From Mucilaginibacter jinjuensis (GTDB lineage: Bacteria > Bacteroidota > Bacteroidia > Sphingobacteriales > Sphingobacteriaceae), in assembly GCF_028596025.1 (NCBI RefSeq), contig NZ_CP117167.1:6093394-6157393 (forward strand): a stretch of DNA of 64,000 nucleotides, in the 5' to 3' direction. Both the position numbers and the translations under genes were made by a program. Positions 36,907 to 44,109 of this stretch are shown here, piece after piece. The notes beneath the pieces are model-generated. The model searched no databases and was not told where the DNA came from. It worked only from the letters and a program-made list of their open reading frames with translations. How positions within the stretch are numbered: position 1 is the stretch's first letter; each line of letters begins with the position of its first letter.

Positions 36907-37833
36907 CTATCGAGAATTAATCCTGGGCTTCTTTTCTCTTCTGCGGTTTTTACCGTAAATAGCCTCATCATCAACGTCATCTGAAATGGAGATATCAGGG
37001 ATAAAAGCTGGTAATATTTCGACCTGCTGTTCCTTAATAACTTGCCTTAATTGATCTGCCAGACTTAACGGAGCTTGTTGTGCTTGTGCCTGTTCATTGG
37101 CTTGCACCTGTTGACTAATTGCCTTGCTTAAATTGGCATAACTTAAACTACGGTCGATCTCTGATCCTTTGAACTTAGCATCACCTTTGGCAAAGCTAAT
37201 GCCCTGCACTTCTTTACTACCGCTCTTGTATTTGTACAGCATCTCTATGCCATTCTGCTTTAAAAGCATTTTCAATTCATCCATGCTGGTAACCTTTTTA
37301 CTGAGTGTCTTGATCGTATCATGCAATTCATATTTCAGCTTATCAGCCCCTTTAAGTTGTGGACGGTTTACATTGCGTTTGTCCGGTGCCATGTAAAATC
37401 CGTATTGCAAGGTGAGGGCTTTAGTGATCCTCACGTTATTTCGATACTGAAAAGCATCGGATATGGTTTTACCCTGATTATTAACCCGGTTGTAAACGAT
37501 ATGCAGATGAGGATGATCTTTATCCTGATGCTTGACGATCAGGACTTGTGTGTCTTGTATCTTCATCCGCTGCAAATACGTTTGGGCAATGTTCACCATC
37601 GCCCCATCATTTAATTTGTCAGCATCTTTGCTGCTCCAGCTTAGCACGATATGGCCAACTGCCTGGCCCAAGCCCGGATTTAACTTTCGCTGGAAATTGA
37701 AATCAGCAATGGTATCCGCTATCTTACCGGTACGGATGCCCTGGGCATCCAATATAACTGCATCCTTTTTTTGCAGGTTATATTCAATACAGCCTGCAAA
37801 AGTCTTTCCCGGTTTAGGTATCTTCCCGATCAT
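36907..37833 (-). CDS. Relaxase / mobilization nuclease (MOBP type, PF03432)
   Basis: The protein has 308 residues. The metal-binding motif HPHLHIVYNRV (HxHxxxN) is near residue 131, after the VKHQDKDH segment, and a Tyr near residue 19 (CIEYNLQKK) is the likely nicking residue. The C terminus is Gln/Ala rich and shorter than in large MobA proteins. It nicks DNA at oriT to start transfer. Its start overlaps MobC by 20 bases. With no coupling protein or type IV secretion genes present, it must rely on a helper element. Confidence 0.92.
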   Translation of the reverse strand: MIGKIPKPGKTFAGCIEYNLQKKDAVILDAQGIRTGKIADTIADFNFQRKLNPGLGQAVGHIVLSWSSKDADKLNDGAMVNIAQTYLQRMKIQDTQVLIVKHQDKDHPHLHIVYNRVNNQGKTISDAFQYRNNVRITKALTLQYGFYMAPDKRNVNRPQLKGADKLKYELHDTIKTLSKKVTSMDELKMLLKQNGIEMLYKYKSGSKEVQGISFAKGDAKFKGSEIDRSLSYANLSKAISQQVQANEQAQAQQAPLSLADQLRQVIKEQQVEILPAFIPDISISDDVDDEAIYGKNRRREKKPRINSR

Positions 37834-38224
37834 CGCTTGTCAGCCGTTTAAGGATTTTGTCAATCTCTGTCAGCAGCGCATCGCACTTCAGGACGATACT
37901 CATTAACCCTTTAGCATGCGCTAACTTGGTGAGCTGATTGAGATTGTTGGCCAACCCGGCCAGTACATGATGGTACTGTCTTTCTTCAGCGGTTAGCCGT
38001 GCAATCACGGTTGCTTTTAATGCGGCTGCTCTGAACCAATCACTGATCCGCATATTCGCTTTCCGGGCTTTTGTCTCAACCAGAAAACGCTCGGTGGCAG
38101 TCACCCTTACCCTAATGCCAATAGCTTTTTTTATTTTTTTTGCCGGCCTGCCTCCACGGTTTCTTACTCGGGTGGTTGCGGATTTATTCCCTTTATTTCC
38201 TAAACTGTCCAATGTCTCATCCAT
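37814..38224 (-). CDS. MobC family mobilization accessory protein
   Basis: The protein has 136 residues from the ATG at 38224. A TTG two codons earlier is less likely. A basic N terminus (RNRGGRPAKKIKKAIGIRVRVT) precedes the MobC pattern (ERFLVETKARKANMRISDWFRAAAL, LNQLTKLAHAKG). MobC proteins bind next to oriT and help the relaxase open the strands. The gene overlaps the relaxase start, and the region just upstream is palindrome-rich, as expected for oriT. Confidence 0.88.
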   Translation of the reverse strand: MDETLDSLGNKGNKSATTRVRNRGGRPAKKIKKAIGIRVRVTATERFLVETKARKANMRISDWFRAAALKATVIARLTAEERQYHHVLAGLANNLNQLTKLAHAKGLMSIVLKCDALLTEIDKILKRLTSDDREDT

Positions 38225-38230
38225 AATCAA

Positions 38231-38488
38231 ACTCCCTTCACTGAGGTAAATCAGTCCAACCTATCGTCTTAAATCCTTTTGCAACCAGCGGGCGCAAAAG
38301 GCAAGTTTGCCCGGTGCTGAAGGCATCCGGGATGTTTTTGTGGAACAAAAACACAAACTTGCTTCTTATCGGCAAATGACTTTGGTTAACGGCCTCCGGC
38401 CGGTATATTTAGATATACAGTTATACCGCAAGCGCTATGAAATACCGCTTTTTTCCAAAGCTTTGCCTCGGGTTTCGCAAGCGAAACC
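38231..38488. other. Candidate oriT region with several inverted repeats
   Basis: The gap before MobC holds GCAAGTTTG (from 38302) inverted as CAAACTTGC about 45 bases later, a perfect stem TGTTTTTGT-GGA-ACAAAAACA, and GGTTTCGC-AA-GCGAAACC (38471-38488). A gap rich in palindromes directly upstream of mobC-relaxase is where Bacteroidota mobilizable elements carry oriT. The nick site itself cannot be placed. Confidence 0.5.
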
Positions 38489-38751
38489 TATCTGATATTG
38501 CCCTCCAATAGCTTTTCGATATCTTCTGTTTTATAATAAAGCAGACCACCGATTTTAGTATAGTGAAGCGTTCCGTTAACTCTTAAATTCTGCAAGGTAC
38601 CGGGCGATATGTTTAATAGCTTCCTTACCTCATAGCTTTTAAGCCACTGCTTGCTTTGTCCCTGGCCGGGTTTTAAGAGATGCTTCATCTCGGTTAACAT
38701 CTCATTTTTAAACTGCTTTAAATCTTCCTTTGTGATTAATTCTACATTCAT
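38488..38751 (-). CDS. Helix-turn-helix / excisionase-like protein
   Basis: The protein has 87 residues. The C-terminal two thirds are a MerR/excisionase-type winged HTH (WLKSYEVRKLLNISPGTLQNLRVNGTLHYTKIGGLLYYKTEDIEKLLEG). Such proteins act as recombination directionality factors or transcription regulators on Bacteroidota elements. It overlaps the preceding HTH gene by 44 bases, so the two are probably translated from one mRNA. Confidence 0.85.
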   Translation of the reverse strand: MNVELITKEDLKQFKNEMLTEMKHLLKPGQGQSKQWLKSYEVRKLLNISPGTLQNLRVNGTLHYTKIGGLLYYKTEDIEKLLEGNIR

Positions 38752-39028
38752 CTTTTCCTCCTTGATCTTTAAATTTTTGTTGCATGATTTCGAGCACCCG
38801 GCTCTTTTTAAAATATACCCGTTTGTGTAAGCGCAAAAAGGGCAGCCCCTTTTTCATCCAGTCTGTAAGCGTGACTAAGGACACGCCCAACTCCTCGGCC
38901 AGCTCCTGTTTGGATAACAGCCGCTCATCGTGCGGCGGGTATTTGCCTGCTCTAAAATGTTCTTGTAATTCTGCCCTGACTGCATCCCTGATACATTGGC
39001 TTAGGGCTTCGTAGTTGAGTAACTCCAT
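38708..39028 (-). CDS. Helix-turn-helix domain protein
   Basis: The protein has 106 residues from the ATG at 39028. The longer TTG-started frame from 39058 adds an unlikely hydrophobic tip. The HTH core is LLSKQELAEELGVSLVTLTDWMKKGLPFLRLHKRVYFKKSRVLEIM (about 48-92), again of the excisionase/MerR type. It forms an overlapping pair with the 87-aa HTH protein. One of the two is probably the excision factor partnering the integrase. Confidence 0.82.
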   Translation of the reverse strand: MELLNYEALSQCIRDAVRAELQEHFRAGKYPPHDERLLSKQELAEELGVSLVTLTDWMKKGLPFLRLHKRVYFKKSRVLEIMQQKFKDQGGKDECRINHKGRFKAV

Positions 39029-39186
39029 GCCACAAATGAAAATATAAAAACAGCGCAAGCGTGACCTCCAAAAATTTAAAGGTCAAATTATAGTGGTTAT
39101 GGAAAGGTTAAAGAGAAATATAATTAACTATAATACAAATAGTTATTAAATGGAGGGGTTTTACAAAAGATGGCAAGGGCGTATTT

Positions 39187-39951
39187 TTATAAACTTCTTT
39201 TCTTCGCCGGAATTATGGTAAATAGCTTGTCTTTTTGAGGTATGTCTTTATATTTAGCAAGGTCTGCATCATTATCAGGCGGGAAATAACGCTTTACGCT
39301 TTCAACACTGATTTCTTTGCCGCCTACTCTAAAGTACTTAGCAATCATTTTACTCCATATATTCAGGGTGGTAGCGTTTGCCAGTTCTTTACTATCGTCG
39401 AGTTTGAGTTCCCTGATCTGTAACATCAAATGATAGAGTGTTCGTTGCTTGCCCTCGCGAATGTCGATGTAGTCTTTAGTTTCCAATTCCCGGAGTTTCT
39501 TATTTTCTTCTTTAAGCTTTTTGTTTTCACTGTTCAGCTTTGCAATCTCTTCCAATTGGCGTTTTATGGTTTCTTGATCTGTAGACTGAATAAACCATTG
39601 GTCAATGGAGTTCAGATAATCCAAAAACTCTTGTAATTGCATTCGGTTTTTACGCTCCTGCGCATGCTTCGAGGTATAGCGGTTCCTGTTGACAAGTTCC
39701 GAAATAGTATCAGTGATAATCTGCTTAAGATGAATAAAAAACTCTTGTTCGGTAGCATCATTATAACAGCTTAAAAAGAAACTAAGTTGGTGTTGATAGA
39801 AAAGCTCGTATTGCTCTTTATTTTTCCTGTAAAGACGGAAAAGGAAATGATTGTCTTCATTTCCTTTTTTCCACGGCAATGGAAAGCCAATGTCGTTGGT
39901 GTCTCTATTGAAGTCGAATACAGCTCTATGCTTAAAATATTGTGGCCTCAT
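39187..39951 (-). CDS. Hypothetical island protein with central coiled coil
   Basis: The protein has 254 residues. It is soluble, with a clear coiled coil at about 130-165 (IAKLNSENKKLKEENKKLRELE) between two globular parts. I do not recognise a family. Comparable proteins lie near integrases on Bacteroidota elements, sometimes in the place of RteC-type regulators. It stands between the HTH pair and the zeta-toxin gene, on the same strand, with its own gaps of more than 100 bases on both sides. Confidence 0.7.
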   Translation of the reverse strand: MRPQYFKHRAVFDFNRDTNDIGFPLPWKKGNEDNHFLFRLYRKNKEQYELFYQHQLSFFLSCYNDATEQEFFIHLKQIITDTISELVNRNRYTSKHAQERKNRMQLQEFLDYLNSIDQWFIQSTDQETIKRQLEEIAKLNSENKKLKEENKKLRELETKDYIDIREGKQRTLYHLMLQIRELKLDDSKELANATTLNIWSKMIAKYFRVGGKEISVESVKRYFPPDNDADLAKYKDIPQKDKLFTIIPAKKRSL

Positions 39952-40067
39952 ATTGTTTAGGTAGTGCTTTTAAATAAAGCTACAAAACGATTGCCAAAAT
40001 CAAAGCCCTACAATTTTGGTGTAGGGCTTTATATATGAATATATCTATAATACTTTGTCTTTGCTTA

Positions 40068-40721
40068 TTAACGCCTTGGGCCTCTATATCTATCTTCATC
40101 CTGATCGCGGTCCAGATCGGGTTTAGTATACTGTCGGGCGATATTCTGAAGATAATTCTTCGTCCAGTCAGGTGAGTTTTCGTCATAATAAATCAACTGC
40201 TTATCTTGAACACTTAGTAATGACTTAATATGTAGTACATCATTTGAGACATCTATGACCTCAATATTATCAAACCTATTTGCAAAGTATTCCAAGTTCT
40301 TCAATCCTTTGTTGAAGTTATAACTAATGCTATTGTTGTCAACAAAATGGCCGCCATTTCTAACCCTTCGGTTAACACGATCCATAGATTGTTCAACGCT
40401 TCGTAAACACATATAAACCAAAGTGGTATCATAACTGGCTTCTTTGAAACGGGTTACGGTACTCAGCAATCCAGCATCCCTGAAATTGGTCTCCACAGTA
40501 AAATGTTGTCGCAACTTTAAAATTGCATCTATATTATCCAGGTAATCCTGCTCAATCGCGTAATAAATACTTTCATCCGGCAAGTCAGGGAATTTGGCTG
40601 ATATTCGTGCCTTGACGATATCAGCATCATAAATAAGCGCACCTTCGGGTGATAGGTCTTTTGAAAAAGTAGACTTACCAGCACCATTAGGCCCGCCTAT
40701 GATCAATAGTTGCGGGTTCAT
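40068..40721 (-). CDS. Zeta toxin-like P-loop kinase
   Basis: The protein has 217 residues. The Walker A motif IGGPNGAGKST is at about 8-18, followed by the zeta-toxin signature VETNFRDAG (in place of ETTF) and IYDADIVKAR. Zeta toxins phosphorylate UDP-N-acetylglucosamine or related nucleotides; chromosomal homologues may differ. The C terminus is charged and probably disordered. It lies 11 bases after a small gene in the position of an antitoxin. The pair would help keep the island in the host. Confidence 0.85.
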   Translation of the reverse strand: MNPQLLIIGGPNGAGKSTFSKDLSPEGALIYDADIVKARISAKFPDLPDESIYYAIEQDYLDNIDAILKLRQHFTVETNFRDAGLLSTVTRFKEASYDTTLVYMCLRSVEQSMDRVNRRVRNGGHFVDNNSISYNFNKGLKNLEYFANRFDNIEVIDVSNDVLHIKSLLSVQDKQLIYYDENSPDWTKNYLQNIARQYTKPDLDRDQDEDRYRGPRR

Positions 40722-40732
40722 TGAGAATACGA

Positions 40733-41005
40733 TTAAAGAATTTTAACGAAATGTGATTTGCCTTCTTTGTCGATGACAACCAATTCTTTCCTATCAGGAA
40801 ATTCGTGGATCATGTGGCGCTCGTCGGGACAAAGATGCTCGTCGAAATAGGTGATATAATCTCCTTTTGACCATGCATCCTTTATAACAGAAATTGCAGT
40901 ACCGTTAAGCCTTGCGGCCAATTCTTCTCCGGAAAGTTTAGCAACCGGTTTGGAACGTAAGTCATCATTAGTGGTGCTGCGCATGGTTCGCTGTAATGTG
41001 TTCAT
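40733..41005 (-). CDS. Small protein upstream of the zeta toxin, probable antitoxin
   Basis: The protein has 90 residues: a basic N terminus, a helical middle (LSGEELAARLNGTAISVIKDAWSKG), and a beta-rich C terminus (RKELVVIDKEGKSHFVKIL). I recognise no named antitoxin family. Its size, order and 11-base spacing to the zeta-like toxin are those of a toxin-antitoxin operon, so the antitoxin role is an inference from context. Confidence 0.65.
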   Translation of the reverse strand: MNTLQRTMRSTTNDDLRSKPVAKLSGEELAARLNGTAISVIKDAWSKGDYITYFDEHLCPDERHMIHEFPDRKELVVIDKEGKSHFVKIL

Positions 41006-41030
41006 ACAAAAATAATTAAAAAAAGTTAAA

Positions 41031-41051
41031 AATGCCGGGCGTTTGCCCAGC
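41031..41051 (-). terminator. Terminator of the integrase gene
   Basis: GCCGGGC-GTTT-GCCCAGC (41034-41051) forms a short stem, followed on the minus strand by ATTTTTAAC and TTTTTTTAATT. It separates the integrase from the antitoxin-like gene. Confidence 0.7.
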
Positions 41052-41060
41052 TTGAATATG

Positions 41061-42290
41061 TTAGACAGAAAGTCTTTGTTTTAAGAGATTCATATCATCA
41101 TTAAGCTTACTATCAATGACTTTGGCATAAATCTGTGTAGTACTCAGCTTGGTGTGTCCAAGTAATTTGCTTACGGTTTCAATAGGAACACCGTTGGTCA
41201 ATGTTACAGTCGTAGCAAACGTATGCCGGGCAATATGAAACGTGAGCGGTTTGAGAATATCACACAAATCGGCAATTTCCTTTAAATAGCTATTCAGCTT
41301 TTGATTGCTCAATGTAGGCAATACCTTGCCTTCTGCTAATGCCTGTGGATGAACCTTATATTTTTCAATGATGGCGAGTGCTTTTGGTAGCAACGGTACT
41401 TTTACAGGCTCATTAGTTTTTTGCCTGTTGGTCATAATCCAAAGATTACCGGCAGACATTTCTACAAGATTGTCAGGTGTTAAATTAAACACATCTATAT
41501 ACGCTAACCCTGTGTAGCAACTGAAAATGAAAAGGTCTTGAACGACCTGTAACCGTACAATGCTGAATTTCTTGACTTCGATCCTTACTAATTCGTCTTT
41601 TGTAAGATATTCCCGTTCCGCTTTGTCAAACTTTAACTGGTAAGCCTGAAATGGATTGCGGTCAAGCCATTCCAACCTGACAGCAAGGTTGATCATCTTG
41701 CACAGCCTTTCCAGGTGTTTCATTAAACCATTATTTTCCAAGGCCTTTTGGCCCTTTTCCGGTTTCCTGTTTCTCAGGTAGTATTCGAAATCAGTAATGA
41801 ACTTATAGCTTAACTCTGACAGATATTTATCACTCGTATTAAAGCGCTCCCTAATAAACTCCTGAATATACTTCTGCGTTGTATAGTAGTTTTTCATAGT
41901 ACCTGGTTCTAAAATCTGCCCCTGTTCGGTATTATGATATTCCATAAGCTTACATAAAGTGAACGCTGCCTGGTCTTCCCCGGTAAATTTATTTTTAACC
42001 AGCTCGGCTGTGATTAATCGTTTTTGCAACAGGAGTTGCTGATATGACTCCACAATGCCCGAACGGTATTGCTCTAAGTAGTTATTTAGTTTTACAATTT
42101 CTTCACGGCTTCCTTTTGCCATGCCTTTATTGGCATTCCAGTTACAAGGGTCAATAGAGCGTTTAACGGAAATGTCGATCCGGCTACCATTTACAGTAAT
42201 CCTTGCATAGATCGGGGTTTTTCCATCAGTTGTGGCTTTATACTTTCTAAGGTAAAAGATAATGCCAAAGGTGTTGTTCGCTGCTTTCAT
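41061..42290 (-). CDS. Tyrosine recombinase / integrase of the island
   Basis: The protein has 409 residues from the ATG at 42290. A longer frame to 42359 is rejected because it begins inside an integrase-binding repeat and the known family start matches FGIIFYLRKYKATTDGK. It has an Arm-DNA-binding domain (about 1-90), a SAM-like core-binding domain (about 100-205) and a catalytic domain with Arg in SCYTGLAYID, HIARHTFAT (H-x-x-R) and LGHTKLSTTQIYAKV (His and Tyr nucleophile). It directs integration at tRNA-Pro, 310 bases away. Confidence 0.93.
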   Translation of the reverse strand: MKAANNTFGIIFYLRKYKATTDGKTPIYARITVNGSRIDISVKRSIDPCNWNANKGMAKGSREEIVKLNNYLEQYRSGIVESYQQLLLQKRLITAELVKNKFTGEDQAAFTLCKLMEYHNTEQGQILEPGTMKNYYTTQKYIQEFIRERFNTSDKYLSELSYKFITDFEYYLRNRKPEKGQKALENNGLMKHLERLCKMINLAVRLEWLDRNPFQAYQLKFDKAEREYLTKDELVRIEVKKFSIVRLQVVQDLFIFSCYTGLAYIDVFNLTPDNLVEMSAGNLWIMTNRQKTNEPVKVPLLPKALAIIEKYKVHPQALAEGKVLPTLSNQKLNSYLKEIADLCDILKPLTFHIARHTFATTVTLTNGVPIETVSKLLGHTKLSTTQIYAKVIDSKLNDDMNLLKQRLSV

Positions 42291-42351
42291 ATTGTCAATT
42301 ATTAAGTTACAAATAGCATCAGATTGACGGTCTTTAGGAGCCTTTGAATTG

Positions 42352-42386
42352 GGGCACATTTACCCTTGTTCAAAAGGGCACCCTAA
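42352..42386. repeat. Right-end GGGCAC repeats beside the integrase start
   Basis: GGGCACATTT (from 42352) and AGGGCACC (from 42375) lie between the integrase start and the right border. They repeat the words seen in the 22-base arm-type sites at 21927 and 42480. They are probably integrase arm sites and may also give autoregulation. Confidence 0.5.
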
Positions 42387-42479
42387 ATGGTACTAAAAAA
42401 CATCAAAATAAACTAAGTAATCAATTGACTATCAAATACTTAATATACTATTTATGCCCAAATATAAATTTAATAATTG

Positions 42480-42501
42480 GGGCACCGAATAGGGCACATT
42501 T
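42480..42501. repeat. Right-end arm-type integrase site candidate
   Basis: This matches the left-end 22-mer at 21927-21948 with one difference, in the same orientation, 98 bases inside the right border. Confidence 0.6.
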
Positions 42502-42542
42502 TCCTTGATATAACTTGAATAAATTGGGCTGGAATAAAACAG

Positions 42543-42575
42543 AAAAGCCCTCAAATCATAGATTTAAGGGCTTTT
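42543..42575 (-). terminator. Island-borne terminator downstream of tRNA-Pro
   Basis: AAAAGCCCT (42543-42551) pairs with AGGGCTTTT (42567-42575), with an inner AAATC/GATTT stem. The minus-strand product ends in a T run. It lies 25 bases after the tRNA-Pro 3' end, on the island side of attR, and so replaces the terminator cut off by insertion. Confidence 0.75.
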
Positions 42576-42598
42576 TGATACTTAATGGTATCGCTTAA

Positions 42599-42614
42599 GT
42601 CGGGATGGCAGGAT
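42599..42614. repeat. attR: right 16-bp direct repeat, within tRNA-Pro
   Basis: GTCGGGATGGCAGGAT is identical to 21851-21866. It covers the acceptor 3' strand and part of the T arm of tRNA-Pro, so the tRNA stays intact after insertion. Confidence 0.85.
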
Positions 42615-42674
42615 TCGAACCTGCGGCCTCCACATCCCAAATGTGGCGCGATACCGGGCTACGCTACATCCCGA
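42600..42674 (-). tRNA. tRNA-Pro (anticodon TGG)
   Basis: The cloverleaf is complete on the minus strand: acceptor TCGGGAT/ATCCCGA, D arm with AGCCCGGT, anticodon stem CCACA/TGTGG around loop TTTGGGA (anticodon TGG), and T arm GCAGG-TTCGAAT-CCTGC. CCA is not encoded. Its 3' end is the attachment site of the island. Confidence 0.93.
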
Positions 42675-42827
42675 ATGGGCTGCAAAGATATAATTTACAT
42701 CAGCTTTTGAAAATATATTTTTGATGTTTTTTGAGTTTAATGGCCGAAGTGACTGATTCTAAGTCTTTTCTTTTTTCATTCAGGCTTAAATAAAGAAAAA
42801 GGACCCGGATAATTGAATTAGAATTTG

Positions 42828-42903
42828 TCGGGATGGTGGGATTCGAACCCACGATCTTCCCGATCCTTATCGGGACAAGATACCGGGCTACTGTACATCC
42901 CGA
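42828..42903 (-). pseudogene. Degenerate tRNA-Pro-like sequence
   Basis: The acceptor (TCGGGAT/ATCCCGA), the D-loop (TAGCCCGGTAT) and the T arm (GTGGG-TTCGAAT-CCCAC) match tRNA-Pro. However the anticodon loop has only six bases (CCCGA-TAAGGA-TCGGG) and the D stem has two mismatches. It is probably a decayed tRNA or an attachment-site remnant rather than a working tRNA, although an unusual functional tRNA cannot be fully excluded. Confidence 0.65.
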
Positions 42904-42982
42904 AGAAAGATTACCGGATTTACTGTTGTATTAAACAGCTTGTTTAGATCTTGATTAATTAGGCAACCTTTTATTAAAACGA

Positions 42983-43021
42983 GATATATAAGGCGTTGTT
43001 TCTAACAACGCCTTATATATC
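42983..43021. terminator. Long perfect hairpin downstream of the 2OG oxygenase gene
   Basis: A 17-bp perfect inverted repeat (42983-42999 with 43005-43021, core AAGGCGTTG/CAACGCCTT) lies 16 bases after the oxygenase stop. It is a probable transcription terminator. Confidence 0.75.
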
Positions 43022-43036
43022 ACCTAAATGTTGATG

Positions 43037-43858
43037 TTATCTCAATATCTTTTTTGCTGCTTTAACCAAAATTGGCGGAACCAAATCAACCACAATGTCT
43101 TTAAAAGTAACTGGTTCTTTGCTTACATCATCTTTTACCCCAGCCCTGCCCTTAAATAAGGTAGCATGGGCTTTAGGATTAAGCTCGCTTTTGGGGCGGC
43201 CATTGGTATAGTAATATAAAGCCATTGATTTTCTGCTACGGTCTGCCGGGCAGGTTAATGGGTTTGGATGGCCGTGAAATGAATAATCGGTTGTAGAGAA
43301 AATGGCTACCCGGTTAAATATGGGTAACACTTTACGCTGGGCGGCGGTCATGTCTTTATCCCAAAGCTCAAAATGCCCACCGAAGCTTTCTTCCCAATCC
43401 TTGTTAAGATATACCAGGAGGTTAATACGGCGATCAAGCATGGTATCTTTATGCTTATTAAAATCTGCGTGTACTTTCAATAATCCGCCTGGTTTAATTT
43501 CGTGGTAGCCGCCACCATCAAAATACGGATCGGGCAGTAAAGTTTCTTTAATTCCCGTTAATTCCTGCAAAAACTGGAGCACAGGTTCAGAATTAAGATA
43601 ATGCGCCAGCAGGCGGCCAGTCTCACTAAAATGTCGTTCTCCTTTTCCCTCTAATTTTTTTTCGTTCTGGTTATCGTATGCTTTAACGTCCTTCAGTTTA
43701 GAAAGATCAGGAAACTCTCCGGCCACTTTCTCCAACATTTCCTCATCAAAAAAATTATCAATTACAATATTGGGGAATGGTGAGGCATTAACATATTCGT
43801 TATGCTTTTCTCTTCCAAGTTGTACAATATCGGTTACAGATTTATTAAGGTAGATCAT
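43037..43858 (-). CDS. 2OG-Fe(II) oxygenase (prolyl 4-hydroxylase-like)
   Basis: The protein has 273 residues. The jelly-roll facial triad is visible: HADFN (His and Asp) near residue 135, HGHPNPL with the distal His near 197, and the 2OG-binding Arg in ADRSRKSMALYYYT. The strand GGHFELWDKD is typical. Such enzymes hydroxylate proteins or small molecules using 2-oxoglutarate and oxygen. Relatives occur near cell-surface sugar genes, and here the divergent neighbours are a flippase and a glycosyltransferase. The substrate is unknown. Confidence 0.88.
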   Translation of the reverse strand: MIYLNKSVTDIVQLGREKHNEYVNASPFPNIVIDNFFDEEMLEKVAGEFPDLSKLKDVKAYDNQNEKKLEGKGERHFSETGRLLAHYLNSEPVLQFLQELTGIKETLLPDPYFDGGGYHEIKPGGLLKVHADFNKHKDTMLDRRINLLVYLNKDWEESFGGHFELWDKDMTAAQRKVLPIFNRVAIFSTTDYSFHGHPNPLTCPADRSRKSMALYYYTNGRPKSELNPKAHATLFKGRAGVKDDVSKEPVTFKDIVVDLVPPILVKAAKKILR

Positions 43859-44109
43859 ATTTTAGTTTATAACGCCAATTTATGCGAAGATAATTAAAAG
43901 CTAAAGTAGCATAATCAAATAAACATTTTATAACATCAAGATAATGCATACTAAATCGTTTTTGCTTGCAAAGAAGCTTTATACCAGTAAGCCAAGTCAA
44001 GGTTTCGTGCTATTTATGCGGTTAGCATCTTGGTGTTAGTAATTACAATAAAAACTAAAACTCTATCTTCGATGCTTTATACATATAAAGCAAATTGCCG
44101 AATTAAAAA

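Larger units (their letters stand above)
21851..42614. mobile_element. Mobilizable genomic island integrated in tRNA-Pro (about 20.8 kb)
   Basis: The island is bounded by exact 16-bp direct repeats of the tRNA-Pro 3' end. From right to left it holds a tyrosine integrase, a zeta-toxin pair, a coiled-coil protein, two HTH/excisionase-like proteins, MobC, a relaxase, a membrane protein, an XRE regulator, a four-gene HEPN/SWIM operon, five DUF1254 genes and an AraC regulator. No conjugation (tra) genes, coupling protein or replication protein are seen. It therefore looks like an integrative mobilizable element needing a helper for transfer. GGGCAC repeats lie inside both ends. The cargo is accessory, and one module is partly duplicated and decayed. 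Confidence 0.8.

Noticed and set aside
42291..42359. N-terminal extension of the integrase to an ATG at 42359
   Set aside because: The added residues match no integrase start and would place the start codon inside a GGGCAC repeat; the ATG at 42290 fits the family.
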